This document shows positions 26,491 through 39,290 of a stretch of DNA of 64,000 bases, one piece after another. Source of the DNA: Echeneis naucrates (Eukaryota > Chordata > Actinopteri > Carangiformes > Echeneidae); the NCBI RefSeq assembly GCF_900963305.1, contig NC_042515.1, positions 10,165,623 to 10,229,622 on the forward strand, read 5' to 3'. Position 1 is the first letter of the stretch, and the number at the start of each line of letters is the position of its first letter. The notes beneath the pieces are model-generated. The model ran no database searches. It was not told the origin of the DNA and saw only the letters and a program-made list of their open reading frames with translations. The translations under genes and the position numbers were made by a program.

Positions 26491-26536
26491 TTTTTTTTTT
26501 TTTTTTTTTTAATATATATATGTATATATATATATG
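26491..26536. repeat. Poly-T followed by TA repeat
   Basis: Twenty T followed by AT/TA dinucleotides with a few G interruptions. Confidence 0.8.
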
Positions 26537-26747
26537 TGTGTATGTAGTATTCAGTATACTTCAAGTTTTAAAACTAGGTGGTAGTCCATGACATAATCCA
26601 TTTTATAAATGTCTACAACATATCCTCATCTCTTCAAAGGAAACTGGAATAAGTTTTAAGCAGAACATCTGTGAGTTCAAAAGTACAACTTGATATTTTT
26701 GATTTGTGTTGTCCATGTCAGGCAATAAATGTCATGAGTAAAACTTT

Positions 26748-29700
26748 CTACCAAACGCGACACTTCAGCTCAGGGTTCATTGTGCTGCCTTTTTGACACT
26801 GGAAAGCTTCTGAGAATGCTTCAAAATTCTGGAGAGATCCAAGCACCCTAAGGATTAAGGAAAAACAACTTGTTAGTGTGCATTCAACCTCCAGTTCCTT
26901 ATATTTTGATCAGCATGTGTCACTGCACTGATTCCAATGCTGTGTGCTTTGGCACATCGTTCTTTAACCTTAACTTGAACAAGGAAAAGAGGTAGTGATG
27001 TTGTACTGTCTGCTGTTGGGTGCTGCTCAGGTGGTGTACAGTGAGTTTCTCCCCTGAAAGATGTTTCCTGCTGTGCTGGAAAATGGTACTTTTATTTTTA
27101 TTTGAGCTGTTTTTTTTTAAATGTGTTCAGTCAGGAATTAATCTTGTGCATCCTAAATGTTAGTGCCAGGTAATACAAAAAAACTTTACCTATATTCCAA
27201 GGGACTATGTGAGTCAGTTTTGATGGACTGGCTGGCATATTCAGGCCGATAGGCACCACACCACACCTGGAAAAACAAAAAGTGAAATTTCACATTACAT
27301 AAATTAAGTTTACTACACCACCTGAAATAAAAAAACTTTTTATATAAAATTAATTTTAGAACATAATGATAATAATGATTTTAAGTTTTAATATGTGCAA
27401 GTTTGTTGTGTAACTGTGGCGGCAGCCCCCAAACCAGAGTTATTGGAGGACTCTCAGATTCTTTTTTTTATTTTTGCCTTTGCACCAAACATACACTTGG
27501 ACCCAATTATGAGCTGATCGGAATTTGATGGTCCCAACTACTACAAAACTACTTATACTAATTATTAGAGGGGTGCCAATAAAATCAAATCAGTCAATCA
27601 ATCAACCCTAACCCCATATAAGAATCGTGATTCTCATTTAGTGCGATTCAATACGATTTAAAATTTCCCAAAATCGATTTAAAAAAAAAAAAAAAAAATG
27701 TCTCCATTTTGTAAGTGGGACGTCCTGTAATAACCACCGAGCCGGTTCTGGAACATGCGCATCCGCAGTAAGCACCAAAACAAGGAGGAAAATACAATGA
27801 TGGAGGAAAGAGAGATTCAAACTGCCCGTCTTCGTCTCTTAGTCTCTGGAGAGGGTGCCTGGTGTCTCGTCTAGTCTGGGCTGATCTGGTCTAGTCTCTG
27901 CTCTCTGCAGGGGTCTGGTCTCTGGAGGGGTGCCATCACCGGTCTAGTCTGGTCTGCTCCGGTCTAGGTCCTGGGGGGGGTCGCTGTCGGCCAGTTCCGT
28001 GTTATTCCGTGTTTATAATGAATTCCGTTTTTAATGTCTAATTGAATCAAATCGGTTTGAATTGAATCGTAGCACCAAAAATTGGAATCGAATCGTGAGA
28101 TAGTAAAAGATTCCCACCCCTACTAATTACTCCAAATTAAAATATAGTCTAATGTCTTAGGCAAAATGATAAAGCAATGACATTTTCTATTCAACTAACT
28201 TTGAAGTGATAACTTTTTGCAAAACCGTTTTTGGCCATTACTCAATGCTGTAACTAAGGAAGATTGTGACCACATTTTGGCAACTCTAGCAAGACAGAGA
28301 AGAAATAATTCAAGTTCTAGTTTTCTTTAGATTCCATTACACCAAAAGGTTGTTGGTTTTGGCAGGTCTTCTTGTCCCTGATGTGTATGGCTGGACACTG
28401 ATTTGTTTTTGGGTTGCTTCATCGTTACACCCCCTTGAGCTTGGCTCTCATCTCCAGATGGGGAAATAATATCTGCCCAGTCCTGTCTGCTGACATAAAA
28501 TGCTCTCTTCTTATTCTCACTTACTTGGGCAAAGTTAAGAAAAAAAAGTTGTTTGTGATCCATGTCGAGACCAGGTAGGAAATGCTCTTCGCCCTCCATC
28601 TCCACCCACTTCAGATAAGCCTGTAAAACGCACACACATAGAAACATGGCCATACACTAGAACTGATTTTAAGTGTGCAGAAATACATTATAGCATTCTT
28701 GGGTTTGTCATCGTTGCCTAAATAGTAATATGGTTTTGCACTCCTGCTGCTAACCTTATAAGCTTGACGAACTCCTCCGTTGTCTGCAATGTTCTCCCCC
28801 AAAGTGCTGATTCCACTGACCTTCAATCACACAAACGAAACCATGAGCACACACCGGCATGAAAACATTCATTCTGGCAGCCACTTAATATACAGGTTAC
28901 ATAGTCAGGGATTACAACAGAGACAAAACCTCTTATTTCACATATGCCAGCGAGCACTTACGTTTTGACCACCGGCTAGCTTCCAGTTGAAGTTGCCATA
29001 TTGTTGCACCATGCACTGCGACTGCTCTTTAAAATGCTCTGCAGAGTAATTACTCCACCAGTTTAGCATATTACCATCCTTGTCAAAATTACGACCTATA
29101 AAAGAACATAATGCATTAAAGAGAGTAACATTGATGAAGCGTGACACATATTTTCAGGCAGCTGACAAATTTGTATTCATTTGATTAAAAATGACAACAA
29201 ACAACAAAATGTATTTGGGTTTAAAACACAAAATGAATCACTGTTGTTGAGTTACCGTTGTCATCAAATCCATGTGTGATCTCATGCCCAATAACCATTC
29301 CTATTCCACCAAAGTTAAGAGCCTGATGCTGATGTTTACTGAAGAAAGGCGGCTGCAGGATTCCTGCCGGAAACACTGTACAGACAATAGAGTTAAAAAG
29401 CAACACCGAACAGGATTGCAATAGACAGTGTTATATTATCTCTAATTTGTCACACAGGTCCCCAGTAGCTTCACTAATTCCACTAAAACTCTCACCTATC
29501 TGGTTTCTGTTGGGTGAGTAGAATGCATTCACCACAGCAGCACCAATGATCCACCTGAGGAGTGATTGAGAAATGGATTAAAATATTGCTGCTGAAAGAG
29601 GCAGCTGTTCAATTCATACATGGAGCATATTCTGTTGGCATGGAACAATACATTTAAGCCCTCATCTTCATTGTTACTGGAGAAGGACGCAGGAGCAATT

Positions 29701-31867
29701 TGCACCTGGATATTTGATGTGCCAAGTACATTTTGTGAAGAAACAACAACAAAAAAAAAAACCCTGTTGCATTCTGGCAAGGCTCACCCTTCTTTGTCTG
29801 ACTGAGCACCAAGGAAACATGGTGACTGTCAGTACAAAACCATTTCTATTAACGAGGACAGTTTGCCCCATTAGATACTGTCAGTATCAAGCACTTACAG
29901 GTCTGGGTCAACTGGTTCTCTGAGCTTCTTCAGACTCTTTTGTGCTTCAGACCTGAGGTTTTCCAGAATATTCTCAAAGTAGTGTTCTTCGCTGAAGTTT
30001 AGCTGAAAAGAGATTGATTGATGAGCTAGATTGATCGGAGATCAGCAGTAAATGCATCTTTAGGTTATTCACAACGTGGCCAAACAGGCTCAGCATTCTT
30101 ACTTACATGAGAATATTCCTGGTCAAGTTTCTGGTTGTTTTCCTGGAGAATGTGATCAGGATAACCTATGTGCTCCTTGATTGCCATGGCCTTCAAGAGA
30201 TGCAAAACAATCTTTGTTATAATTCCTACATTTTAGACAAGCTACTCCACTGTCTCCTCAGCTTGACTGAGTTGTACCTTCTCTCTTGCTTTCTCTTTAG
30301 AGGGAGCGTCCATCCAACTTAGCTCCTCCAGCGTCTCCACGTAGGCTTTCTGAATCTTACTGATGAGATCACTGACCTGTGAACATGTGGCACAAATACA
30401 CCCACTGCAAAAATCCAATACAAAAGTTTATTTCAATAATTATGGGCCTACAAAGCTGCTTATATTTCATGAGAAAATACAATGTGAAAGTGTTAGAATC
30501 AGTATGGAGGAGATATTGATTTTCTTCAATCTGAGGCCCAATATGCTAATTGCAGCTTGCAAATTGACACTTGGCCTCTCAAAATCCATTTGTTGCACAA
30601 AATGTGTGTCACACAATGACATTCTGCTCATAATACGTACTGTGGCCTGCAAAAGTGAGTTTGACGTAAGCTTCTGCTGTTGTAGTTATTGATTTACGTG
30701 CTCTGAGGAGGATTCGTTTTACTTTTGTACAGCTGTGAAAAAAGACTCACCATTCGCTTACTTTCTCCAGCAAAGGTCTCACGCACATACAGAGCTCCAA
30801 CTGCGTTCTCCATGCTGTTTTGGACGTAGCGGACGCATTCTCGCCACCAAGCATCCTCTACTGTGGTCCCATAGAGAGTCTGTCCATTCACACGGACACA
30901 CTGTAAAATATTGTTTTGCTTTGACTTTACATAGACCAACCTGTGTTGCTGTTCGTCAAGCACTTCACACCTTCCTGTATCGGGCTCTGGCATCTTTGAA
31001 GCGATGGCTCAAGCTGTTAACTCTGTCAACGATGAGCTGCCAGGTGAGGTAGTTCTGCATAGTTCTGCAAACACAGATTATTTCTGTTCAGTTGTGCGAG
31101 ATTGAAGCTGCTCTGTAGTACCTTAATCTTCATGGGCTCGTGTTTGCACAGTGTCTTTGGACTGACCTGGCACTGTGTTTGGAGAGAACATCGTTCATCT
31201 TCTCAAGGTAGGGAGAGCTGTACACCACCACCTCCTCCTCTAGCTGGACCTCAATAGACACACTCGACAACACACCTTGAATAAATCGTGTCCAGTTAAA
31301 ACCCTGAAAAACAAAAGACAAAAAGTTGTGTTTTGTAAAATATGGCTGGAGTGCTCACATATTGAGCTTTATGTTTCATTACCATGTGCAAGCAACTACC
31401 AACAGCAATCAGCAGTAAACAGTAATGTGTAAAATGTGTCATACAAAATTGGAGGACCATTAGCATGTCTGACGGTTTATTTATGTAATGCATTTCCATG
31501 GAAGTCGGCCTGTTATATTTGGACAGCTTGTCCAAATGTCCAAAGAGCTGCCGGAGGTTTAAAGCTAGCATAGAAAGCAGTAGAATAGATCATCTTATTA
31601 GCTTAGCTTGACCTCTGCCTACACTGCAGTCCCCCTCTAAACTAAACTTTCTAATATGGTTTCATTTGCTTAATACAAACTTACTTACTCACTTGTTCGT
31701 GTTCATTAATGCCACACTAATGACCAACTGGCCAATCCATGGTGTCAGCTAAAAATTATTAGCATAAACATAATGTACATAATAACTTGTGTATGCAGGC
31801 GTGAATGGCATCAATGTCAATGTCAACTCTTTTACACAATTTGCATTAAAGTTCTTACCATCATTTA

Positions 31868-31945
<78 letters not shown>

Positions 31946-34900
31946 ACATCTCTTTTGAGTAAATAATTGATTTTTGAGCCAAATCCTGAGTTGAAACTTT
32001 TAATTTAATTGGATCTTGCAACGTTTGACCAAAGCTTTCAAAGCACACAAAGACAGAAGTAAATTGCACTTACATTAAAGCTGAATGTGTTTTGTAGTTC
32101 TCCGAGTGTCATCTTGTTGTAGAGAACCGTTACATCTTGGCGCTCCTCTGATGGTGATGTGGCCTGTTCAACAACAGGAAAGAAAACAACCCTCATTATC
32201 AAAATCTAATTTATCATGCAGTTGACACCCCGCACCCCCAACACAAAAACAAACAAACAAACAAACAAAAAAAAAAAAAAGACCCAGCAATAAAAGGAAA
32301 CAGAGTAAAGGCTTGGCTGGTCTCCTCAGTTTACATTAAATGGATTCTGTTTTTTTTTATTTATTGGAATTTATTGGAAGGACATACTCATTTTTCATCT
32401 AGCCGTTGTTAGTTTTCCTCAAAGATTGTCTTGCGATTCTATTCCCTGTCATGGCAGGTACTTACATTGGCAATGTCTGTCTCTAGCTCCAGCACCTGCA
32501 TCATTTCCTCCCACACATGGTCATCATCCTGAGTCAAGTTCCTGTCCTCCCGAGTTATCTTCGCAATAGAAACCATGAAATGTAGATAGGCCTCGCGAAC
32601 CTAGGGAACAACCAAATAAGATGAATTTTGTTTGCACAACAAAGTAAAGGTTGTGTCAGGAAATCATTTTTCAACAGTGCAGCCAGATCATGCGTTTGTT
32701 CAGGTAATGTCATGTTTAGCCATGCAGATGAGTTATGTTTTTGGTTTTACTGCCACCAACCCAGAATACTAAGCCGTATTGATTTGTGTGTATGCCCAAA
32801 AATTCAACAAAGGTTCTTTGGAAGGTTTTCATCACAGACTTTTCTAATCAAGACTGTAGCAGGAGGATCCAGTGAAGTAGGATGGCCTTTCTGAAAAGGC
32901 CTGTCAATATTGCATGCCAGTAAGTAAAGTCCACTCGCCTCCATTTTTACTGAGGTGGAAACAGAAGCTAGAATTTTGAACAAAACCAAACCTATCTGCA
33001 TGAGGAGATAAAGTTAAAGTTCTAAGTTCTTTAAGGCTTCACCTTTTTATAGTTTCCATCATTAAAGTAATAGTCTCTTGAAGGCATCCCAAGTCCTGGC
33101 TGGTCAATCTAAACAAGACACAAGAGGGACACAAATTCAGTTACTGCACAATGGATGTTTCCTGTTATTTTTTACTAAGAATCACACCAAGCTTACGTAA
33201 ATGATATGGCGCAGAGAGTCCCGGTCATCTGTCCACACATACATGTCCAACAGGACCTTCTTGTGGAAACGAGCAGTAAGTGTGGCCAGTGTGTCCTCGA
33301 GGCTCCAGGTTTCCTCTGCAACAACAGGAGAGAATCAGCAACGAAACAGGCTGCACCTCTGCTACTCATTTAACTTGGCACAGTGTTTGAATCTGTGTAT
33401 GTAAATATGTGTGGATAATTCTGTTTATCAGTTTTATTTATGGCGGCATGAGGCAGGAGCTTGGGGAAGAGCAGTGCAGACTATTTAAATCATCTTTCAC
33501 AGTCCTGATTGAGGACTTGCTCCACTTCCCACTCATCACGCTGCCAGGCTCTACACCTGACTGCTCAGCTGAAGAGGCTCGGTCGGCCTCTTGATCCCAC
33601 CAACAAAGCTCGTAGTCAGCAATTCATGGAGAACCAATATAGCAACACAGGCTCCGTGTGTGCACATGTATTTGAGTCGAAACTTGAGTGTTTATTTGTG
33701 TTACCTGCACGCATTTGCAGGTTTTCACAGAAGAGACAGTCGACATTAATCAGTGTGGTCTCGTTTCTACCTGTGGTGCTGTTCCAGTCATCTGTCGCCA
33801 CAGGCCAGTCTCCAATATTCTCTATGAGCTTCAGAAGGGGCTGGGAGTCCCGATGTTCTATGAGGCCTGCAGGGTGAAACGCCATGTAGTACACGCAACG
33901 CCGCAGTCAGACTGACGGTTCACTTTTGAACTTTGAAACAACAGTTGACACAAACGATGAGGGAGTTTCACAAATCACATTATAACATAATTTGTCACAT
34001 CACATTTATTTCATCAAATAACTATAGACTTTAAGCCACTGCACATTTCAGATCCACTTTCCTTGTAGTGAAGTAGTCCTTCATTTTCATGGCTGAATCA
34101 ACAACTGAGTGATGTCGCATGCTGCTATTTAGCTGGATCCAATACTACTACACAGGGCATTTTCGCATGTGCCATTTTCTTCCTTTCTTTTAAAAAGGCC
34201 TCATGAAGCTTTAAAAACTTTTGATTTGCTTTTTAAAAAATCTCAGCTACCATTGTCTTGCACTATAAAATGTTTTTGTTTTTCATTGCTGGTTGTCAGG
34301 AGACATGATGTGAAACTTGACTTGGTGCAACAGCGGAGTGAGCAGCAGCAGGGAGTTTGATGCTTTTTGAAAACGGTGCCTCAGTCAGCACTATCAGATC
34401 TCTGACATGCTCTGAATTAATCTTATTTAAAGGCTTAATAATTTCTCAACAATATAATTTGTACTGCTTTCTATTTATCATTAGATTTCCCTCCTTCTGC
34501 AGGTATGACCAATAACATGGATTAAATTGCACTCAATTATAACGTTTCAAAGGGTCAAGTTTAGTAAGTGAGCCCTTCTTTATGGTCACCAGCTCTGGAA
34601 ACACAAGCTTTTTTCGCTGACTTGCTTTCTGTTTTCTTGCCTCCTTCTGGTAGAAAAATGTTCATTTTCAGTCTGAACAAAAAGGTTCTTACTCTCATTC
34701 ATGCAGGAACTGTAAAGGATTTTGGCCTTTCTGATGGCATCCCTGTCCTGTTCATTTTCCATCTCCAGAACACCTGCAACAACAAGACAAGCTGAATGAA
34801 ACCCTCGAGCAGCTCTGCTTCAGCCCACCGACCACCACAACAGATTGTAGGCATGTGCCAGCTGACCTTTGAGGACAATCTCCAGCTTGTCCCTCAGAAT

Positions 34901-36170
34901 GTCAAAGACGCTGTGTCGGGAGCTGGTCTCTGGGATGACATGGCGCTCCAGCCAACCCCCGCAGGCGTACTGGTAGAAATTATCACATGGCTTCACAGAC
35001 GTATCCATGTTCTGCAAGAGCCGAGCAGCTTTAAAAGTATCGGAGGGAGAACAAAGGTGCACAATGGTGAAGAGGGTTTCTGTTTTCTTTTTGCAAGGAT
35101 GTGAAGTTGACTTAGTTTACTCTATAAAACAGCAGGAAAGCAAAGAAAAAACAACTCCTCTCACCTGCAGTGACACAGTCGGCGGTTGTGCACACGTTGT
35201 TGGGTTTGGAGTGAAAGAGCTGGCCTGGAAAAATCCATGTCAACACTCATGAGAGATAATGTGACTACGACAACAAGGAGTACGAAAAGTCAAGAGCTAA
35301 TTCTACAAAGGCTCGACCTATAGTCTGTGTGTGGCAGGCAATGTCTATGTCAGCAGTGACTCTTTCACTTTTGTGTGGCACTGCTGATCAGGCAGCAAAG
35401 GGAATTACAGTATTACACTGACTGTCAGAGGTGTAGGCTCGACTGTGACACACGCCCAGCCCACTTTTCCAATAGTGCGTCCTGCAGTCACTGTACAGAC
35501 CGCTCACCTTCTCCTGTTGAGCTCTCCGTCGCACTTGTCTGCGTAGATTGTTCTGAATGGGACAGAAGAAACACGAGTGCTGTCGGGATGATGCTACATT
35601 AAACAGGAAACATTTAAAGCAGGAAAAAAATACAGAAAAAACTTTCAGCAGCAGTGAAGTTGCACCTTTATCTGTACCCTTTTTTTTTTTATGAATCAGG
35701 AGGTTGCTGCTGTTGAAGGTTTAGGCCTGTGTGTGTGTGCGTGCGTGTGTGTGCGCGCAGTGTACAGATGTGGTTACAAAACAAGTGGTGTTATAAGGCG
35801 ATTTGGAAAGTAAACATTAATTTTTTAACTATCTAATGATCCACATACATCAGAATTGGATAAAACATATCATGGTCATTTCTGATTGCCTTTTGGGTCC
35901 AGATCATTGTGTCAAGGCCAGGTTGTAATCATTAAAAACACCAGAGTAGGGAGACACTTCATGACTAATGTAAGATCTGGATCTCTCCACAGTGAGCCTG
36001 ACAGAGCCATTACCTTTCACAGCCGATGTGTAGAGGACTACCAGCCAGGCCAAGGCGCAGCTGACCACCAGCAGCAGCACAGACAGACCGATTTCTGCAA
36101 CAGTCCAGCGACGCTTTCCAGGTTTACTTGATTTTCCCATGATATCCATTTGGCTTTCGGATTTGCCCAT
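26748..36170 (-). CDS. mmel1: Membrane metalloendopeptidase-like 1 (neprilysin family, M13)
   Basis: Type II membrane zinc endopeptidase that cleaves small peptides at the cell surface or after shedding. In transcript order the coding exons run 36170-36014, 35552-35508, 35224-35165, 35028-34867, 34773-34693, 33866-33771, 33315-33197, 33108-33043, 32600-32466, 32163-32074, 31303-31167, 31064-30971, 30879-30751, 30376-30278, 30190-30107, 30002-29899, 29554-29496, 29375-29256, 29095-28962, 28820-28755, 28620-28525, 27266-27190 and 26847-26748. These 23 exons give 769 residues (human about 779). A short cytoplasmic tail and one membrane helix come first (about residues 25-47), then the M13 ectodomain. 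Catalytic features are intact: substrate-binding N-A-F-Y at 562-565, zinc motif H603-E-I-T-H607, third ligand E666 in ENIADNGG, and the family C-terminus CRVW. Block [20 protein letters not shown] matches MMEL1 better than neprilysin. A hAT-type element sits between exons 21 and 22. Confidence 0.95.
27557..28129. mobile_element. Non-autonomous hAT-type DNA transposon with 8-bp target duplication
   Basis: The element proper is about 27565-28121 (557 bp), between mmel1 exons 21 and 22. It is flanked on both sides by the identical octamer ACTAATTA (27557-27564 and 28122-28129), as expected for hAT insertion. The ends are inverted: AGGGGTG on the left and CACCCCT on the right, each followed inward by sequence rich in AATCG/CGATT. 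The interior holds CG-rich 'GTCTAGTCT'-type repeats and no transposase. It is oriented neutrally, contains no coding capacity and would be spliced out with the intron. The perfect duplication suggests a relatively recent insertion. Confidence 0.75.
31876..31943. repeat. (TA)n microsatellite in mmel1 intron
   Basis: About 34 perfect TA/AT dinucleotides in the intron between mmel1 coding exons 10 and 11. Likely highly variable in length and hard to sequence exactly. Confidence 0.9.
35727..35759. repeat. Imperfect (GT/GC)n repeat in mmel1 intron 1
   Basis: Alternating purine-pyrimidine tract of GT and GC dinucleotides between the first two coding exons of mmel1; such tracts can adopt Z-DNA. Confidence 0.75.
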
Positions 36171-36714
36171 ATTCTTCTTGACTGCCGGCTCTGTGGGAAA
36201 GACACCGTTAGAGTGTGGGATGGTCCAGGCAGATAGCTAACAGTGTGTGTGTTTGTGTGTGCGTGTATGTGTGTGGGCTGTGCAGTGATCCATCGGTAAA
36301 CTGTGCCAGCTGACCTGCAGTGAGTGAGCTTCAACTGCTGAACACCTACAACAACTTCACTGACAGGAGTTGTGAAAGTGTTGGTCTCATTGCACAACAA
36401 CAGTTTGTCCCTCTTTATTTCTTTTATTTGTTAGATTTTATCCAAGTACATTTTTCACCCTAGATTGTCATTAGTAAAATTTACAGTTAAAGCTGATGAA
36501 ATCTGTTAAATTGGTTTCTCATCATTTAAAAAAAGTCACAATAGTCTCAGTAAAATCTAAATAGGTGGTGGGACAATTTATTATGTGTTCACGATGCAAC
36601 AAATTCAAGTCAAAAGGAAGTGGGTTATCTAGTTTTAGATTTTCACAGTAAAATATGTTTATATAATAATGTATATTGGTTTGTTACACCACTCAAACCA
36701 AAACGTCAATCATA

Positions 36715-36885
36715 GCTGACCCTGGGTGAGGGCAAGATACACCACCAATTGACCTAACTGTCTCTGGACTTTTGGAGCTAGCCGGAGTACCCGGAGTGAA
36801 CCCAGGCAAGCACGGGGAGAACGTACAAAATCCACCCAGAAAGGCCACAGGCCTCGGAATCGAACCCACTGCTCCACTGTACCTC
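36715..36885 (-). repeat. Dispersed SINE-like/L2-tail fish repeat, copy 2
   Basis: Read on the minus strand, the segment runs 'gtgggttcgattccgaggcc', then 'tacgttctccccgtgcttgc', 'ggttcactccgggtactccg' and 'aggtcaattggtggtgtat'. This is the front and middle of the same repeat family as the copy at about 790-1075, in the opposite orientation; the 3' tail is missing or too diverged to see. Confidence 0.65.
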
Positions 36886-37030
36886 CCTGTGTCTCACCTT
36901 CTGTGGGCTCCATCAGTTCTGAATATAGTCTTATGTGGAGTAAATGTGGCAGTTATGATAGAAACGATTTGGCAGCCGGTAAATTAACATTTAACTTATT
37001 TTCACTGATCAATATTGCTTGACACAGTTG

Positions 37031-37058
37031 CCCCCCCCCCCCCCCCCCCCCCCCCCCC
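37031..37058. repeat. Poly-C tract of 28 bases
   Basis: Uninterrupted run of 28 C followed by a short GCACACACA repeat. Long pure C/G runs are rare in vertebrate DNA and are prone to length errors in sequencing. Confidence 0.85.
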
Positions 37059-38924
37059 GCACACACACATGCAAACCAACCCTGTACAATAATTATGTAC
37101 ATGTGAACACAATATTGCAAATGAGCTTTTGTGCAGGGGACGAAACGGCAATCACCCGTGGCTTTCAGCTGCATTGCTTCGCATCCATTCACTCTGCAGC
37201 ACCTGCTTCTCCATAACCAGACCCATTGGCCTATCATTAGGCCTGACAGAGATCGGGCTGTAAATCAGAGGTTCACACTGCTGTGCCCCATTAGCTCTCC
37301 CTGATGAATACTCATGGGCACATATCTGGCTCTACAGTGATGAAAGGCAGGCAGGGGCTTGTTAGCGGTTCACTGTCATCCTCAGTATTAGACTGCACAG
37401 AAACACTCTCTGAGGCAAAATCTATCTTTATAGCATTAAAGACAGAGCTGGCTTTATGGAAAACTCTACCATAATGTGCAGTTTACTGAAACATTTGTTT
37501 CCCAGTAGAAAGAAATTACTTACATCTTTGGATGTCCTCAGATGGCTATGGCTTTATGTCCATCCCCCTCTGCCTATTCACAGACAGAAATTATTTAGCA
37601 AATATCTCCAGTAACACGTATGATGAACTGCATTTATAAGCAACCATAAAGTTCATGGATATTTGGTTAATCGCTCATTTGCAGCTCATTGCAGCGTGAC
37701 AGTAGACTTGGACAAAAGGTGAAAATGTTAATACTTACTGGCATGGGTTCACAATGGACTTTTAATGATAACAGGAATAGGTTTGGATTCACTGGCTTTT
37801 TAGTAAATGGTACAAACTACAAAAACAATCTGTCTATCAATGATATTTGGCATTTTAAATTCAGTTCTAAATTCAAACTTTCTGAGCTTTTGAGGAAAAA
37901 AATGATCAGAATCTGGTTAAGCGCGAGTATACTGCTGCAAAAGTAGCTGTTGTTGTGAAATGAAATGTCACGTATATTTAAAATTTTAACTTCCCAAAGG
38001 AACATAGCATTTTGTTGTACTGAATGTGACCTGGGAGAATAATTATGTAGGACAAGAATAACTATATAACAGTGAGGACCATCTTAGGTTTGAATGTTTA
38101 ATTCTAGCATATTTTTTTTTAAATATATATCTTAAACTTGAGTTCTGTGTTGCCTGGAAATGAAAATCACATTGTGCATATTGTGCTCAAATCATAAACA
38201 AATTAACAGCAAGCAAATTATGTGATTATTAAAATTAGTTTGAAATGGATTAGTATTAGTAGTAAACACCGCTACTAGTACATGAAAATCCATCTTTCCC
38301 CTGCGTAAAGTGTGCAGATTGTTCCAGAGAGATCCCCCAATGAGAGGGTGAGGACAACCTCTGTGAGCCTAAGACACAAAACCCAGAATAAACAACCCCA
38401 AAAAAACTAAGTACTGCAGACTGCTGTGAGCGCAGTGTAACAGTCCACTCCAAGAGTTTATCTGCATTTTTATTAACCGAAAAAAAGGAGGAAAATGTCC
38501 CCTTCTGCTCAAAACAACAATCTCCAGCTTTGGATCTTTTACAGTCAATTTTCAAACTTAATTTACTATTCGACTGAATCAATGGAAAATGCAATTTCTC
38601 AGCTCAGCTGATACACTCAGGCCATCACTTGTTAGTAAATGTACGAGCTAACTGACTTAAAATCATCTGCTTCAGATCATGTGTGAGTGGATTGCTTATT
38701 TTTCTATGCTGGACTGCTGACAATCTGTCATCCCCTTCACTTGACTGCAAATAATACTGAGCAGAAACCACTCGTGAGCAAATAGGATTGCATGATAGCA
38801 TATCAATGTTTGTCCTGAGGTCCATTTGATTAGTGGAAATATGTGCACAACGTGCACAATGTGACAGTTGATAACGGTGAATCTTTGAACCAAATGAAAT
38901 CATTTGAAGTGATTTCCAATCACA

Positions 38925-39290
38925 TCAAATCAAATTTATTTATACGGCGGCAAATCATAACAAAGTTAGATCGAGCCACTGTACACACAGAGCAGATCTA
39001 GACCAAAATATTTATGGAGTTTTTAAAGAGACCCAACACATCCTTCCAAGAAGCACTTGGATATAGGAGCACTTGGTGACAGTGACAAGGAAAAACTTCC
39101 GTTAGGAGGCAGAAACCTCGGGTAGAACCGGGCTCAGGGAGGGCGGCCATCTGACTGAACTGGTTAGGTTGAGAGAGGTAGAAATGGGAAGGGGGGCTGA
39201 GCGAGAAGCTGAGGCAGTGAGAGCGAGCGTGAAGGAGATTTGGGGGGGGGCTCGGTAGAAGGATGGAGAGAGAACAACAACCAGAGGACA
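38925..39290 (+). repeat. High-copy teleost interspersed repeat ('ATCAAATTTATTTATA' family)
   Basis: The segment starts with 'catcaaatcaaatttattta', continues 'cacacagagcagatctagac', 'gacagtgacaaggaaaaact' and 'ggcagaaacctcggg', and ends in 'ggctcagggagggcggccat' followed by a GA-rich tail. This arrangement is one I recognise as very frequent in percomorph fish genomes, where it often carries a GA-rich end. I do not assign a class with certainty; it may be the 3' end of a non-LTR element. Opposite-strand open frames across it are not genes. Confidence 0.65.

Larger units (their letters stand above)
21823..26747. other. Intergenic region between convergent prxl2b and mmel1
   Basis: No protein-coding gene is supported. 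The right part should contain the mmel1 3' untranslated region, read on the minus strand; a minus-strand AATAAA (TTTATT on plus) lies near 26075. Around 22.7-23.7 kb there are exon-like segments with good splice signals but no coding potential. A degenerate motif repeat lies near 22463-22615, a (TTA)n microsatellite at 23351-23378, and T runs with a TA repeat at 26491-26536. Confidence 0.5.
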
